A DNA stretch of 53,090 bases. Source: an uncultured Caulobacterales bacterium. GTDB taxonomy: Bacteria > Pseudomonadota > Alphaproteobacteria > Caulobacterales > Caulobacteraceae. The translations under genes were made by a program, and so were the position numbers. The notes under the pieces are model-generated. The model did not search any database and was not told the origin of the DNA. It saw nothing but the letters and a program-made list of their open reading frames with translations. Shown here piece after piece: positions 17,248 through 25,416 of the stretch (position 1 is the first letter of the stretch; the number at the start of each line of letters is the position of its first letter). The stretch is from NCBI GenBank assembly GCA_903837135.1, contig CAILTK010000111.1:1-53090 (forward strand), written 5' to 3'.

Positions 17248-18048
17248 ATGGCATCCGACAACGACGCTTTTGAGCGCGTACGTACGTTCGCGAAAGCTGC
17301 CCGAAAGAAGGATCTCAACTTCAATTCGGAACATTTGAAGCCTGCAGCGAACGTCTATGTTGGCTGGCTGGACCTCATGGGAGCCGGCCACACGATGGGC
17401 ATCTCGGTCAGGAAGAGCGCGAACTTCCTCGCCCGACTGCATGTAGCTATCCATCGTGCACAGGCCGCGATTAAATTCTCCGGGCGATTGCAAACCATCA
17501 ACGATGGCGTTTTCATCGTTTCATCCTCAAAGCGCGAGCTCATGTCGTTGCTCGGTCGAGCAATGATCTTGCTAGCTTGTGATTTCGTCGCTGTGCCTCG
17601 GCCACAAGACCGTTTCCTCCTGCGCGGGGGCATCGCGTATGGGCCAGTCTATTTCGGCAAAGACCTGATTCCTGGTCTTGAACCGAAGAAGTTGCGCGAG
17701 AACGCGGGCTTCATGACCCCCGTGATGTTCGGTCCGGCGATTATTCAGGCGTATCGTTCGGAAGCCAGCGCTCCGCCGTATGGGATTGCTGTGCACGAAT
17801 CAGCACGCGCTTTCTTCCCCGAGGGCGAAGAACCCTTTCGAATGACTCATTGGCCCTGGTGGGCACCAAACGAGAGCGTTGATTATCCCAAGCAAGTCCC
17901 TCCGCTTACTGAGCTCAAGGATTGCCTAGCCGCAGACCTCTCTCACCATTTTGATTGGCTCGGAGAGACTTTGATATTCCATGGTGTGGATGTTTCCAAG
18001 ATATCCGCTTGGAAGACTCAGTGCAGCCAATATTTTCGGATAAGCTGA
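17248..18048 (+). CDS. Class III nucleotidyl-cyclase-like protein
   Basis: A 266-residue protein with a recognisable cyclase-type palm fold. NVYVGWLDLMGAGHTMG (Asp42) corresponds to the first metal-binding strand, RLQTINDGVFIVSS (Asp86) to the second metal hairpin, and RFLLRGGIAYGPVYFG (Arg126, GIAYG) to the strand that carries the transition-state Arg. MFGPAIIQAYRSEA follows, as in many uncharacterised bacterial relatives. The Lys that selects adenine in the usual K-x-I-G-D motif is Gln here (QTIND), so base choice may differ from adenylate cyclase or activity may be lost. There is no membrane segment or fused sensor. Base composition is visibly lower in GC than the flanks. The metallopeptidase-like gene follows 42 bases downstream, which suggests a two-gene unit. 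Function unknown; the cyclase assignment is by motif only. Confidence 0.62.
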   Translation: MASDNDAFERVRTFAKAARKKDLNFNSEHLKPAANVYVGWLDLMGAGHTMGISVRKSANFLARLHVAIHRAQAAIKFSGRLQTINDGVFIVSSSKRELMSLLGRAMILLACDFVAVPRPQDRFLLRGGIAYGPVYFGKDLIPGLEPKKLRENAGFMTPVMFGPAIIQAYRSEASAPPYGIAVHESARAFFPEGEEPFRMTHWPWWAPNESVDYPKQVPPLTELKDCLAADLSHHFDWLGETLIFHGVDVSKISAWKTQCSQYFRIS

Positions 18049-18090
18049 AAGTGCATTATTCACGCGGTTCCGTTCCGTTAGGCTCGCCGA

Positions 18091-19754
18091 ATGACCCTGG
18101 ACTTCGCCTCCCAAGAGCCCATCGAGTTCGAAGGCTTCGATACCCCGACCTTCGAAGCATCGCTGAATGCACATGGCATGTACGAGACGATGCGCTTCGT
18201 GCTGCGCCTTAGCCCGCGCAATCACGAGCTAATGGATTCTATCCAGAACGGCGAATACGACGGTGACGAAATTCCGCCGGAAGCACTTAGGGCCTATTCC
18301 ACTTATCTGCACGAGACAGTGCATTGGTGGCAGCATGTCGGATCGACGTCGGACTGCTCCTAAGCTTGAGCTATCTCGCCCAGTCTTTTTCGACCATGAA
18401 ATACTTAAGAGAGACGTTGCAGGATTTCGGGCCGAAGAAATCCCTCTTCACTTGGACGAACAACACCTTGTTGTCCGAGGGCCCGTCGGCACAGACGAAG
18501 CTTCGAGCGGCGAACATCGCCGTGAACAACGCCCTGGACGTCGAATATTACAAAGCTTTCGCGTTAAACCCGAAGAAGGCGATCCAATGGCTGGTTGATC
18601 AAATCCATTTCGAGGCGGTTGGGCACGGCTACTACATCGCCTATGGGCAGCTCATTGGACTGCTGCAAGCGGCGGTCGATCCGGATTGGACGACGCTTCC
18701 GGGCGGCGAAGTGTGGGACGAGCGACATAAGGCCGCCCGGGAGGCCCAGGTCGAGGGCTTCTATCACAACTCCCCGGTCCGGGTTCCGCCGATTGGACTT
18801 CATGCGATCTATGAAGGCCAGGCGCGATTCGCGCAGTTGCAGTTCCTCAACGGCGGCCAAGGGCGCACCCTAACCTTCGATCAGTTAGACTCCGCCGGCT
18901 GCCTCCAGGGCGTCTATGTCGAAGCGTGGGACTGGTTCTTGAAGCTCTCTGGGGCCAGGCGCCCGGGCAGGTTCGACGATCCTCTCGTAAGTCTGTTCCT
19001 GCTGGTGCTCGATCTCGCTATCAATCCCACACAGGGCTTTCCCCTCGACATCGGTGACTTTGAGGCCTTCATCGGAGATGTGGATGTCGGAACGCGCTTC
19101 GTCAGGCTGTGCCGAGTTGTTGAGGCGGCGCCCGAGCTAAAAACTCTGATCAAGAAGCACTCGCGCGACGAATATGTCGAACTTGGCGGAATGCTAGCCG
19201 AGGCGGCTGGCTACGACGACCCGATGGATGCCCTTGCAACGATCGTGTCCTGGCGGGAAAGCCTGCCTGGCGTTGTAAAGCTTATGGAAGAGCACCGGAC
19301 GTTCGAGTTCGACCCAATTAATCAGCCGGTCCGCGTGTTCTTCTCCCACTTCATCGCCTTCGCCACTGACAAACTTGCCCGTCCAGAGTTCTTCTGTTGG
19401 CCAGGCATGTGGAAGACCGGGGAAAACGCTTCCAAGGAGGCGATGGAAGTTTGGCTGCGGCACTTGTCGCTCTTCACCGATAGGCCCGACAAGCCCGGCG
19501 TTTACCCGAGGAAGTGGCCCGACCGAGACGAGAAGGCCGTGAAGGCCATGTTCGACCGCTTCTATGGAACTATGGCGCTGTTCGATCTCACCAGGCAGTG
19601 GATTCTCAAGGATGGGCCGTTCGTCTGCAACTACGAATGGCTCATGGAGAACTACTCGCAGGAGCGCGTCGAGAAGTGGGCCGACGAGACGTTCATGCAA
19701 GTCTACAAAGTGAAGTTGAGCGACTTCGAGCTGTGCGTCCCTGCTAGCGTGTAG
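18091..19754 (+). pseudogene. HExxH zinc-metallopeptidase-like protein, frameshifted
   Basis: One protein of about 554 residues appears to be split by a one-base deletion. Frame one (18091-18363) begins MTLDFASQEP and contains AYSTYLHETVHWWQHVGST, with the HExxH zinc motif at residues 74-78, then hits a stop. The next frame continues exactly where expected with GLLLSLSYLAQSFSTMKYLR and runs to 19754. It includes LHAIYEGQARFAQLQFLN, where Glu in YEGQARF is a plausible third zinc ligand of the gluzincin type. The break lies near 18346-18353 and no slippery heptamer is present, so programmed frameshifting is unlikely. No signal peptide is seen, so it is cytoplasmic if made. It pairs with the cyclase-like gene upstream and shares its lower GC. 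Whether the break is real or an assembly error is open. Confidence 0.65.
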
Positions 19755-20090
19755 CTGGGCTAACCGAAAGCGGACACTCCCAACTTCGGCTTTGAGCCCG
19801 ACGCGGAAGTTCAAGGCGTCCGCTGTCGGGCAGTGTGGCGCCAGCCCCGGCGAACGGCCAAGTTCGGGCGCAGTCGTCGCGACGGCGCGCGAGCATTGCC
19901 GTCTCTCCAACTAGGGACGCTTGACTGCAGGGAAAGCCTCAATTCGCACGCCGGTTGAAGTGGATCGTCGCTCTACCTTGCGCGATCCGAACAACGGCAA
20001 TGACCACAAATGGGCACAGGGCTATTGGCGCGTGGAATTACAGCGGCATGACACGTAAAACCTCGTCTCAGCCGTGGGGGTCGCTTCAGA
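19755..20090. other. 336-bp stretch without a convincing gene
   Basis: Lies between the convergent metallopeptidase-like gene and the lysR gene. Short frames (for example 19955-20173, plus) show no protein-like pattern. I see no strong terminator, tRNA or attachment-site signal. The composition is intermediate between the islet and the high-GC flank, so the islet's right edge probably lies here. Confidence 0.5.
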
Positions 20091-21014
20091 TCACGTCTCC
20101 AGGCGTCGACTCGCCGACTCAATCTGGTCGAACGCGAGGTCGCGGAGCCAGCGATGGGCGGGGTCGGACGTGAAGCGTTGGTGCCAGGACAGACGCATTC
20201 CGAACGTCGGCGCGGGGAAGGGGAGGGCGGCCGAGCCGCAAAAGGCGCGGGCTTCCATGGTGTCGGCGAAGCGCGAGGGGACCGCGGCGATCAGGTCCGT
20301 GCCCCGCAGCAGCGGCGGCAGGCTCGCGAACCGCGACACCGATAGCGAGACCCGCCGCGAGAGGCCAAGATCGGCCAGGGCGTCATCGATCGGTCCGCGC
20401 AGACCGATCCCTTGCGGCGACACCAGGGCGTGGTCCATGGCCGCGAACTGCTCAGCGGTCACGGCTCCGTCCAGGACCGGGTGGCCGCGGCGCGCGAGGA
20501 GCACGAAATGTTCCTCGTAAAGCATCCGTTCGATGAAAAACGGCGGTGGCGCGATCCCCGAAATGACGAGGTGGACGCGACCCTCGCGGACATCATCCCC
20601 CAGCAAGCGAGCGCTTTCGACCGAGCGTAGGGCCAAGGTCACGTGCGGCGCCGCCCGTTTCACCGCCGACACCAACGGCGGCAGCAGGGCCTGCTCGGCG
20701 AAGTCGTTGCTGGCGATGACAAAATTCTTGCTTTGCGTTTCGGGATCGAAGCGCGGCGGCTCGAGCACGTCGCGCGTCGCCTCCATCCACGCGTTGAGTT
20801 TCACCGAGAGGGCGGACGCCCGTTCCGTCGGGACCATCCGGCCGTTCGCCCGCACGAACAGCGAGTCATCAAACAGGGTGCGGGCCCGCGCCAGGGTCTG
20901 CGACACGGCGGGTTGGGTGAGGTTGAGGCGCCGGGCCGCCGCCGTCACCGACCCTTCGGCCAGAAGCGCATCGAGCACCATCAGGATCTGAAGCTGAGAT
21001 GAGCGGATCGCCAT
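20091..21014 (-). CDS. LysR-family transcriptional regulator
   Basis: A 307-residue LysR protein. The N-terminal HTH is textbook (QLQILMVLDALLAEGSVTAA, ARRLNLTQPAVSQTLARART, LFDDSLFVRANGRMVPTERA). The periplasmic-binding-like effector domain starts near residue 95 (NFVIASNDFAEQALLPPLVS), with the NodD/NahR-like features LLARRGHPVLDG and LPPLLRGTDLIAAVPSRFAD. The start at 21014 has TGAGGG just upstream. It is divergent from a TonB receptor across a 363-base AT-rich region, the classical layout for LysR control of the neighbour. The co-inducer is unknown. Confidence 0.94.
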   Translation of the reverse strand: MAIRSSQLQILMVLDALLAEGSVTAAARRLNLTQPAVSQTLARARTLFDDSLFVRANGRMVPTERASALSVKLNAWMEATRDVLEPPRFDPETQSKNFVIASNDFAEQALLPPLVSAVKRAAPHVTLALRSVESARLLGDDVREGRVHLVISGIAPPPFFIERMLYEEHFVLLARRGHPVLDGAVTAEQFAAMDHALVSPQGIGLRGPIDDALADLGLSRRVSLSVSRFASLPPLLRGTDLIAAVPSRFADTMEARAFCGSAALPFPAPTFGMRLSWHQRFTSDPAHRWLRDLAFDQIESASRRLET

Positions 21015-21377
21015 GCCCTCAGCTTATGCGTTGAATAAGACATTATAATTTCATTTATGGACCGCGCCTGGTGCAAGAATGGCTTTATTCATTGGAGTGG
21101 TGTCGAGTATATTTTATCTATGATGGCGCTTTGCCGGTTTATATCGGCGATAGGCCGCGATACGATAAAATATATATCGACAGAAAATCTCAATATAGCT
21201 CCATTATAATCCAATCATATACGATATATCTCTGATGGTTACTATATTTTTGAGAGCGATGCGGCAATAAAGTCTGAGATTTTCATTATCTTGTCATCGA
21301 TTTTAGTCAAACGACGAGCCACCAGGCGTGGCTTCTCGGGGAGCGGCCCGCATCGCATCGGGAAATGGGTCCGCCTT
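21015..21377. promoter_or_regulatory. AT-rich divergent control region with inverted repeats
   Basis: About 360 bases between lysR and the receptor are strikingly AT-rich for this genome, notably 21030-21300. Exact inverted arms tatattttatc (21108-21118) and gataaaatata (21164-21174) stand 45 bases apart. A second pair, atatatcg (21172-21179) and cgatatat (21222-21229), overlaps it. I cannot assign -35/-10 boxes reliably because many would fit. The frame of the receptor extends upstream into this region (from a TTG at 21291) but the residues there are not signal-peptide-like. Confidence 0.6.
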
Positions 21378-23843
21378 ATGATCACGAAGACAGCGCTTTG
21401 CCTCTCGTCGGCTCTTTGTCTGAGCTTGCCATTCCTGGCTCAGGCGTCGTCGGCCTCTGCACAAACGCCGACCGGCGACGCGGTCGCCCAGCCAACCCCC
21501 GCCCAGCCAACCCCCGCCCAGCCAACTCCCGCCCAGCCAACTCCCGCACGGCCAACCGCCGCACAGCCGACCCCGGCGGAGCCAACCCCTCCGGCGAATG
21601 TCGATGAGGTGGTCGTGACGGCGACCGGCCGGGTGGAGAAGCTGCGGAACGTGCCCGTTTCCGTGATCGCCGTCAGCGGCAAGCAGATTCAGGAGCAGGC
21701 GATCACCAGCCTGGAGACCTTCGCCATCCGCCAGCCCGGCTTCAGGATTTCGGAGTCGCCCGCCTCGGACTACATCGCCATTCGCGGCATCGGCTCCTCC
21801 GCCAATATCGGCTTCGAGCAGTCGGTCGGCACCTTCGTTGACGGCGTCTATCGCGGGCGGTCGCGCGACGTGCGCATGGCGCTGTTCGACGTTGACCGGA
21901 TCGAAGTCCTGCGCGGCCCGCAGACGACCTTTTTCGGCAACAACACAATCGGCGGCGCCCTCAACATCGTCACGCGCAAGCCGGCCCGGGACTACGGCGT
22001 CGATGTCGACGCCTATTATTCCCCGTCCTACGGCGAGTATTCGGCGCAGATCGGCGCGGACCTGCCCGTGAGTGACGACCTCCGACTGCGCGCCGTCGTG
22101 CGGCAGTCGGGCTCGGACGGCTATATCGACGACGCCACCACGGGTCGGAAGGGGCCGGCGCTGAATGACACGGTCGGGCGCCTCTCCGCGGAGTGGACGC
22201 CGACCAACACGATCACCATCGACGGCCGCGTGGATCTGGGCCGCATGCGCGACACCGGCGTGTTCGACCTGGATCTGCTGAACTGTCCGCCGCCCGCCGC
22301 CTTCGGGGCCGCCGCCGGGGCCTGCGGGCGCTATCTGGCCAAGGGCGGCGTCGCCGACAACCGGCTCGACGACACCAGCGTCTCCAACCCGTCGTACTTC
22401 AACTACGATTTCGGTGAAGGCGAACTGGCGGTCAAGGTGGACCTCGGCGCCCACACGTTCACATCGACGACCGGCTATTTCTCCCGCACCTTTTCGCTGC
22501 TGAACGACCCGATCCCTGTTCCCGGCGCCGCCGGCGGCAGCGCCGTGGGCGCTTCGACCGCGCTCCCGCTGGCCTTGGCCGAGCGCTACAACCAGGTCAG
22601 CCAGGAGTTCAGGATCGCTTCGCGCGAAAACCAGCCGATCAGCTATATCGCCGGGCTGTACTATCAGCACGGCGACCTGACCGACGGTCTCTACGAGGGC
22701 TTCTATTTCGCGCCGCTGGCCGCCGCCACCGGCGGCCTCGTGAGCGCGACCACGCCCGTGGCCGCCTACATTCCGACGGTCGAGCGAAGCAACGCGTACT
22801 CCGCCTTCGTCTCCACAAGCCTGCGGCCTGTCGACCGCCTGCGGATCAACCTCGCCGCCCGCTACACGCAGGTGCACAAGGACGACACGCGCGCGCCGGT
22901 CATCGGAACGGCCGGCTCGGTCCCGAGCAACGCAAACTTCGTCGCCTTCTCGGCCGCGGCCCAGGCGCTCCTGTACGGCCCGGCGGGGGTCGACGCCGGG
23001 AACTACACGAACGGGCGTCGCTCGGACTCCGCGCTCCTGCCTTCGGCCAGCGTGCAGTACGACCTCACGCCGCGCGTGATGCTCTATGGATCTTACAGCA
23101 AGGGCTTCAAGGCCGGCGGCTTCTCGATCGGCACGACCAAGTCGGCGTTCGATCCGGAGCACGTCGATGCTTTCGAAGCGGGCGTCAAAGCCGCCTTCTT
23201 CGACCACCGCCTGAACCTGACGCTCGCCGGCTTCCACGACGAATATCGGGACCTGCAGGAGACCGCGACGGTCCTGGTCGGCGCGACCCAGCGCCAGATC
23301 GTGACCAATGCGGCGCGGTCGGTGGCCGACGGCGCGGAGCTCAGCCTGAGCTTCAAACCGACCTCCCAACTGACCCTGTCGGTCAACACGACCTATCTCG
23401 ACGCCCGATATCAGGACTATCCGAACGCCCCCTGCACCACCCTGCAGCAGGCCACCACCGTCGGAACCTGCGTCCAGAACCTGTCGGGCAAGGACAGGGC
23501 GTTTGCTCCGCATTGGAGCGGCAATGTCAGCGCCCGCTACGTCCATTCCGTCGGAAACGGATGGCAGATCGTCGCCGAGGTCACGCCCTATTTCTCCAGC
23601 AGCTATTTCGTGCTTCCGACCGCCGACAGCCGGATGTCGCAGGCGGCTTTCGCCAAGATCGACGCCCGGATCGCCTTGGCGCCGCGGGCGGGGGGCTGGG
23701 AACTCGCGGTTATCGGGCGCAACCTCTCGAACGTCACCACGGCCAGCTACCGGCAGGTCGTGCCGAGCTCGGCCGGGGCCATCGGCGCGCTCGTCGACCC
23801 GCCCTTGTCGGTGGGCGTACAGGCCCGCTTGCAGTTCCATTGA
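21378..23843 (+). CDS. TonB-dependent receptor with proline-rich N-terminal repeat
   Basis: An 821-residue outer-membrane receptor. I place the start at the ATG at 21378, which gives a proper signal peptide (TKTALCLSSALCLSLPFLAQ-ASSASAQ). A tandem QPTPA-type linker follows, then the TonB box and plug (NVDEVVVTATGRVEKLRNVP, SVIAVSGKQIQEQ, IAIRGIGSSANIGFEQSVGT, VDRIEVLRGPQTTFFGNNTI, GGALNIVTRKPARDYG). The barrel ends in VGVQARLQFH with a C-terminal aromatic-type signature. It belongs to the FyuA/FecA-like group common in sphingomonads and caulobacters. The phosphoesterase gene starts 11 bases later, so the pair is one operon and the receptor may import phosphoester compounds or their products. 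Divergent from lysR. Confidence 0.93.
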   Translation: MITKTALCLSSALCLSLPFLAQASSASAQTPTGDAVAQPTPAQPTPAQPTPAQPTPARPTAAQPTPAEPTPPANVDEVVVTATGRVEKLRNVPVSVIAVSGKQIQEQAITSLETFAIRQPGFRISESPASDYIAIRGIGSSANIGFEQSVGTFVDGVYRGRSRDVRMALFDVDRIEVLRGPQTTFFGNNTIGGALNIVTRKPARDYGVDVDAYYSPSYGEYSAQIGADLPVSDDLRLRAVVRQSGSDGYIDDATTGRKGPALNDTVGRLSAEWTPTNTITIDGRVDLGRMRDTGVFDLDLLNCPPPAAFGAAAGACGRYLAKGGVADNRLDDTSVSNPSYFNYDFGEGELAVKVDLGAHTFTSTTGYFSRTFSLLNDPIPVPGAAGGSAVGASTALPLALAERYNQVSQEFRIASRENQPISYIAGLYYQHGDLTDGLYEGFYFAPLAAATGGLVSATTPVAAYIPTVERSNAYSAFVSTSLRPVDRLRINLAARYTQVHKDDTRAPVIGTAGSVPSNANFVAFSAAAQALLYGPAGVDAGNYTNGRRSDSALLPSASVQYDLTPRVMLYGSYSKGFKAGGFSIGTTKSAFDPEHVDAFEAGVKAAFFDHRLNLTLAGFHDEYRDLQETATVLVGATQRQIVTNAARSVADGAELSLSFKPTSQLTLSVNTTYLDARYQDYPNAPCTTLQQATTVGTCVQNLSGKDRAFAPHWSGNVSARYVHSVGNGWQIVAEVTPYFSSSYFVLPTADSRMSQAAFAKIDARIALAPRAGGWELAVIGRNLSNVTTASYRQVVPSSAGAIGALVDPPLSVGVQARLQFH
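21486..21590 (+). repeat. Seven tandem 15-bp units encoding Pro/Thr/Ala-rich linker
   Basis: Units run at 21486, 21501, 21516, 21531, 21546, 21561 and 21576. The first two are identical (gcccagccaaccccc), the third and fourth are identical to each other, and the last three have diverged. Each unit encodes roughly A-Q-P-T-P, giving the linker between signal peptide and plug of the receptor. Unit length is a multiple of three, so copy-number change would alter linker length without a frameshift. Confidence 0.95.
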
Positions 23844-23854
23844 GGAGACCGCCG

Positions 23855-25177
23855 ATGCTCCGTCTCGCAGTCGGCGTCGCCCTGGCCTGCGCCGTCTTCG
23901 CGGCGACGCCCGCGAGCGCGCAGCCCGCCGACGCCGCGCCTTTGTCGGGGGCGAGGTTCACGCTGGCCGTCATTCCGGATACCCAAAACTACATCGACTT
24001 CCACAACCAGCGCGCCCAGGGGTTTCCGTTCGACGCCAGGGAGCTGTTCTTCGACCAGCTGGCCTATGTGGAGCGCCATCTGCAGGCCGAAGGCGGTTCG
24101 ATCGCCTTCGTTTCCGCCGTCGGCGACGTCTGGCAACACTCGCCGGGCGACAAACCCGATCCCGACAGCGCCGCGCGGGGCTTGCGGTCCACCCCCAGCG
24201 TCCTTCTGGAACAGGCGGCGTCGCCGCAATGGCGCGACGCGATCGTGCAGGTGGAGCTGCCGGCGGCCGTCGCCGGCTACACCATGATCGCCGGCAAGAC
24301 CCCCTTCGCGCTCGTGCCCGGCAATCACGACTATGACGCCGTCTGGACCGATGCGCGCCATCCGCCCGACCCTTCCGCCCACATCGGCCCCGGCCGGCCC
24401 AGCGGCCTGGGCATCCTGCTTCTCGGGGGGCTGGAGCTGTGGCGACGGACCTTCGGTCGCGAGACGGCCTTCTTCAGGGGCAAGCCCTGGTACGTGTCGT
24501 CCTTCCATGACGGCGCCGACAGCGCGGTGATCTTCGGCGCCGCCGGCCGCCGCTTCCTGCACCTCGGCCTGGAGATGCAGCCGGACGACGCCGTTCTGGA
24601 CTGGGCGCGCGGCGTGATCGCCCGCTATCCGGGCGTTCCGACCATCGTCACCACCCATCAGTACCTGAAGCCTGACGGCGTCCGCGGCGCCGATCCCATG
24701 CTGCAGCTGTCGGTCGCCGATCCGCGCCACAACGATCCCGAGGCGCTGTGGCGCAAGTTCATCGCGGTCAATGACCAGATCTTCCTGGTCCTGAACGGGC
24801 ACGAGGAGGGCGCCGCGCGCCGGGTGGACCTCAACGTGAAGGGGCATAAGGTCTATCAACTGCTGTCGGACTATCAGGAGCGCCGCCAGTCCTTCATCGA
24901 CGTCGCGCCCGGCGATCCCAGGACCCTGCATTTCCCGGGGGTGGGCGACGGCTGGATGCGCCTGATGGAATTCGACCTGACGCCCGGCGACGAGAAGGTC
25001 CACGTCCGCACCTACTCCACCTACTTCCATGCCGACGCGCGGGACCTGCCCAACTATGCGCGCTGGTACAAGGCCGTCGAGCACCCGGACCTGACGGACG
25101 AGCAGTTCCTGGATCAAGACGATTTTACCCTGTCGTTGGACGACTTCCCCGAGCGTTTCGGGAAGGCGCGCCCATGA
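23855..25177 (+). CDS. Secreted calcineurin-like metallophosphoesterase
   Basis: A 440-residue periplasmic or exported phosphoesterase. The ATG at 23855 has GAGGAG upstream and opens a signal peptide (LAVGVALACAVFAATPASAQ). The metal-binding motifs of the family occur in order: FTLAVIPDTQNY (Asp42, replacing the usual D-x-H), VSAVGDVWQHS, LVPGNHDYDAV, and VTTHQYLKPDG with a later LNGHEEGAAR. This arrangement is typical of the secreted VIPDTQ subgroup. It hydrolyses phosphate mono- or diesters in general; the specific substrate is unknown. It follows the TonB receptor by 11 bases and likely works with it, cutting or trimming the imported ligand. About 240 gene-free bases follow. Confidence 0.92.
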   Translation: MLRLAVGVALACAVFAATPASAQPADAAPLSGARFTLAVIPDTQNYIDFHNQRAQGFPFDARELFFDQLAYVERHLQAEGGSIAFVSAVGDVWQHSPGDKPDPDSAARGLRSTPSVLLEQAASPQWRDAIVQVELPAAVAGYTMIAGKTPFALVPGNHDYDAVWTDARHPPDPSAHIGPGRPSGLGILLLGGLELWRRTFGRETAFFRGKPWYVSSFHDGADSAVIFGAAGRRFLHLGLEMQPDDAVLDWARGVIARYPGVPTIVTTHQYLKPDGVRGADPMLQLSVADPRHNDPEALWRKFIAVNDQIFLVLNGHEEGAARRVDLNVKGHKVYQLLSDYQERRQSFIDVAPGDPRTLHFPGVGDGWMRLMEFDLTPGDEKVHVRTYSTYFHADARDLPNYARWYKAVEHPDLTDEQFLDQDDFTLSLDDFPERFGKARP

Positions 25178-25416
25178 CCGCGCAAGCCTGCCGGCGCAGC
25201 GTCCGAGATTCTCACGAAGGCGACGGAGCCAGGCGGGCGCCCGGTTCGCTCGCCTCGGCGCAGCGCCTCATCCGCGCCTTAGCCGGGACCCGCTCCGCAA
25301 TCGCTCCGCAGCACAAGATTGCAGAGATTTAACTCCACAAGCGCCGCGTTCCCGCTCAGGGAGTGACCCACTAGCCGGGCTCAAGCCTGTCCCGCGCTGG
25401 ATGGGGCGCGGGCAGG

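Noticed and set aside
18324-18363. Programmed -1 frameshift in the metallopeptidase gene
   Set aside because: No X-XXY-YYZ heptamer or downstream stem is visible at the junction; a simple deletion is more likely.
19955-20173. Open frame of 72 codons between the islet and lysR
   Set aside because: No coding-like composition, no ribosome binding site, and it runs into the antisense of lysR.
21108-21229. CRISPR array or phage attachment site in the AT-rich region
   Set aside because: Repeats are short, inverted and not regularly spaced, and no cas or integrase gene is near.
21291-21377. Upstream TTG start for the receptor
   Set aside because: It adds a basic segment before an otherwise perfect signal peptide beginning at the ATG at 21378.
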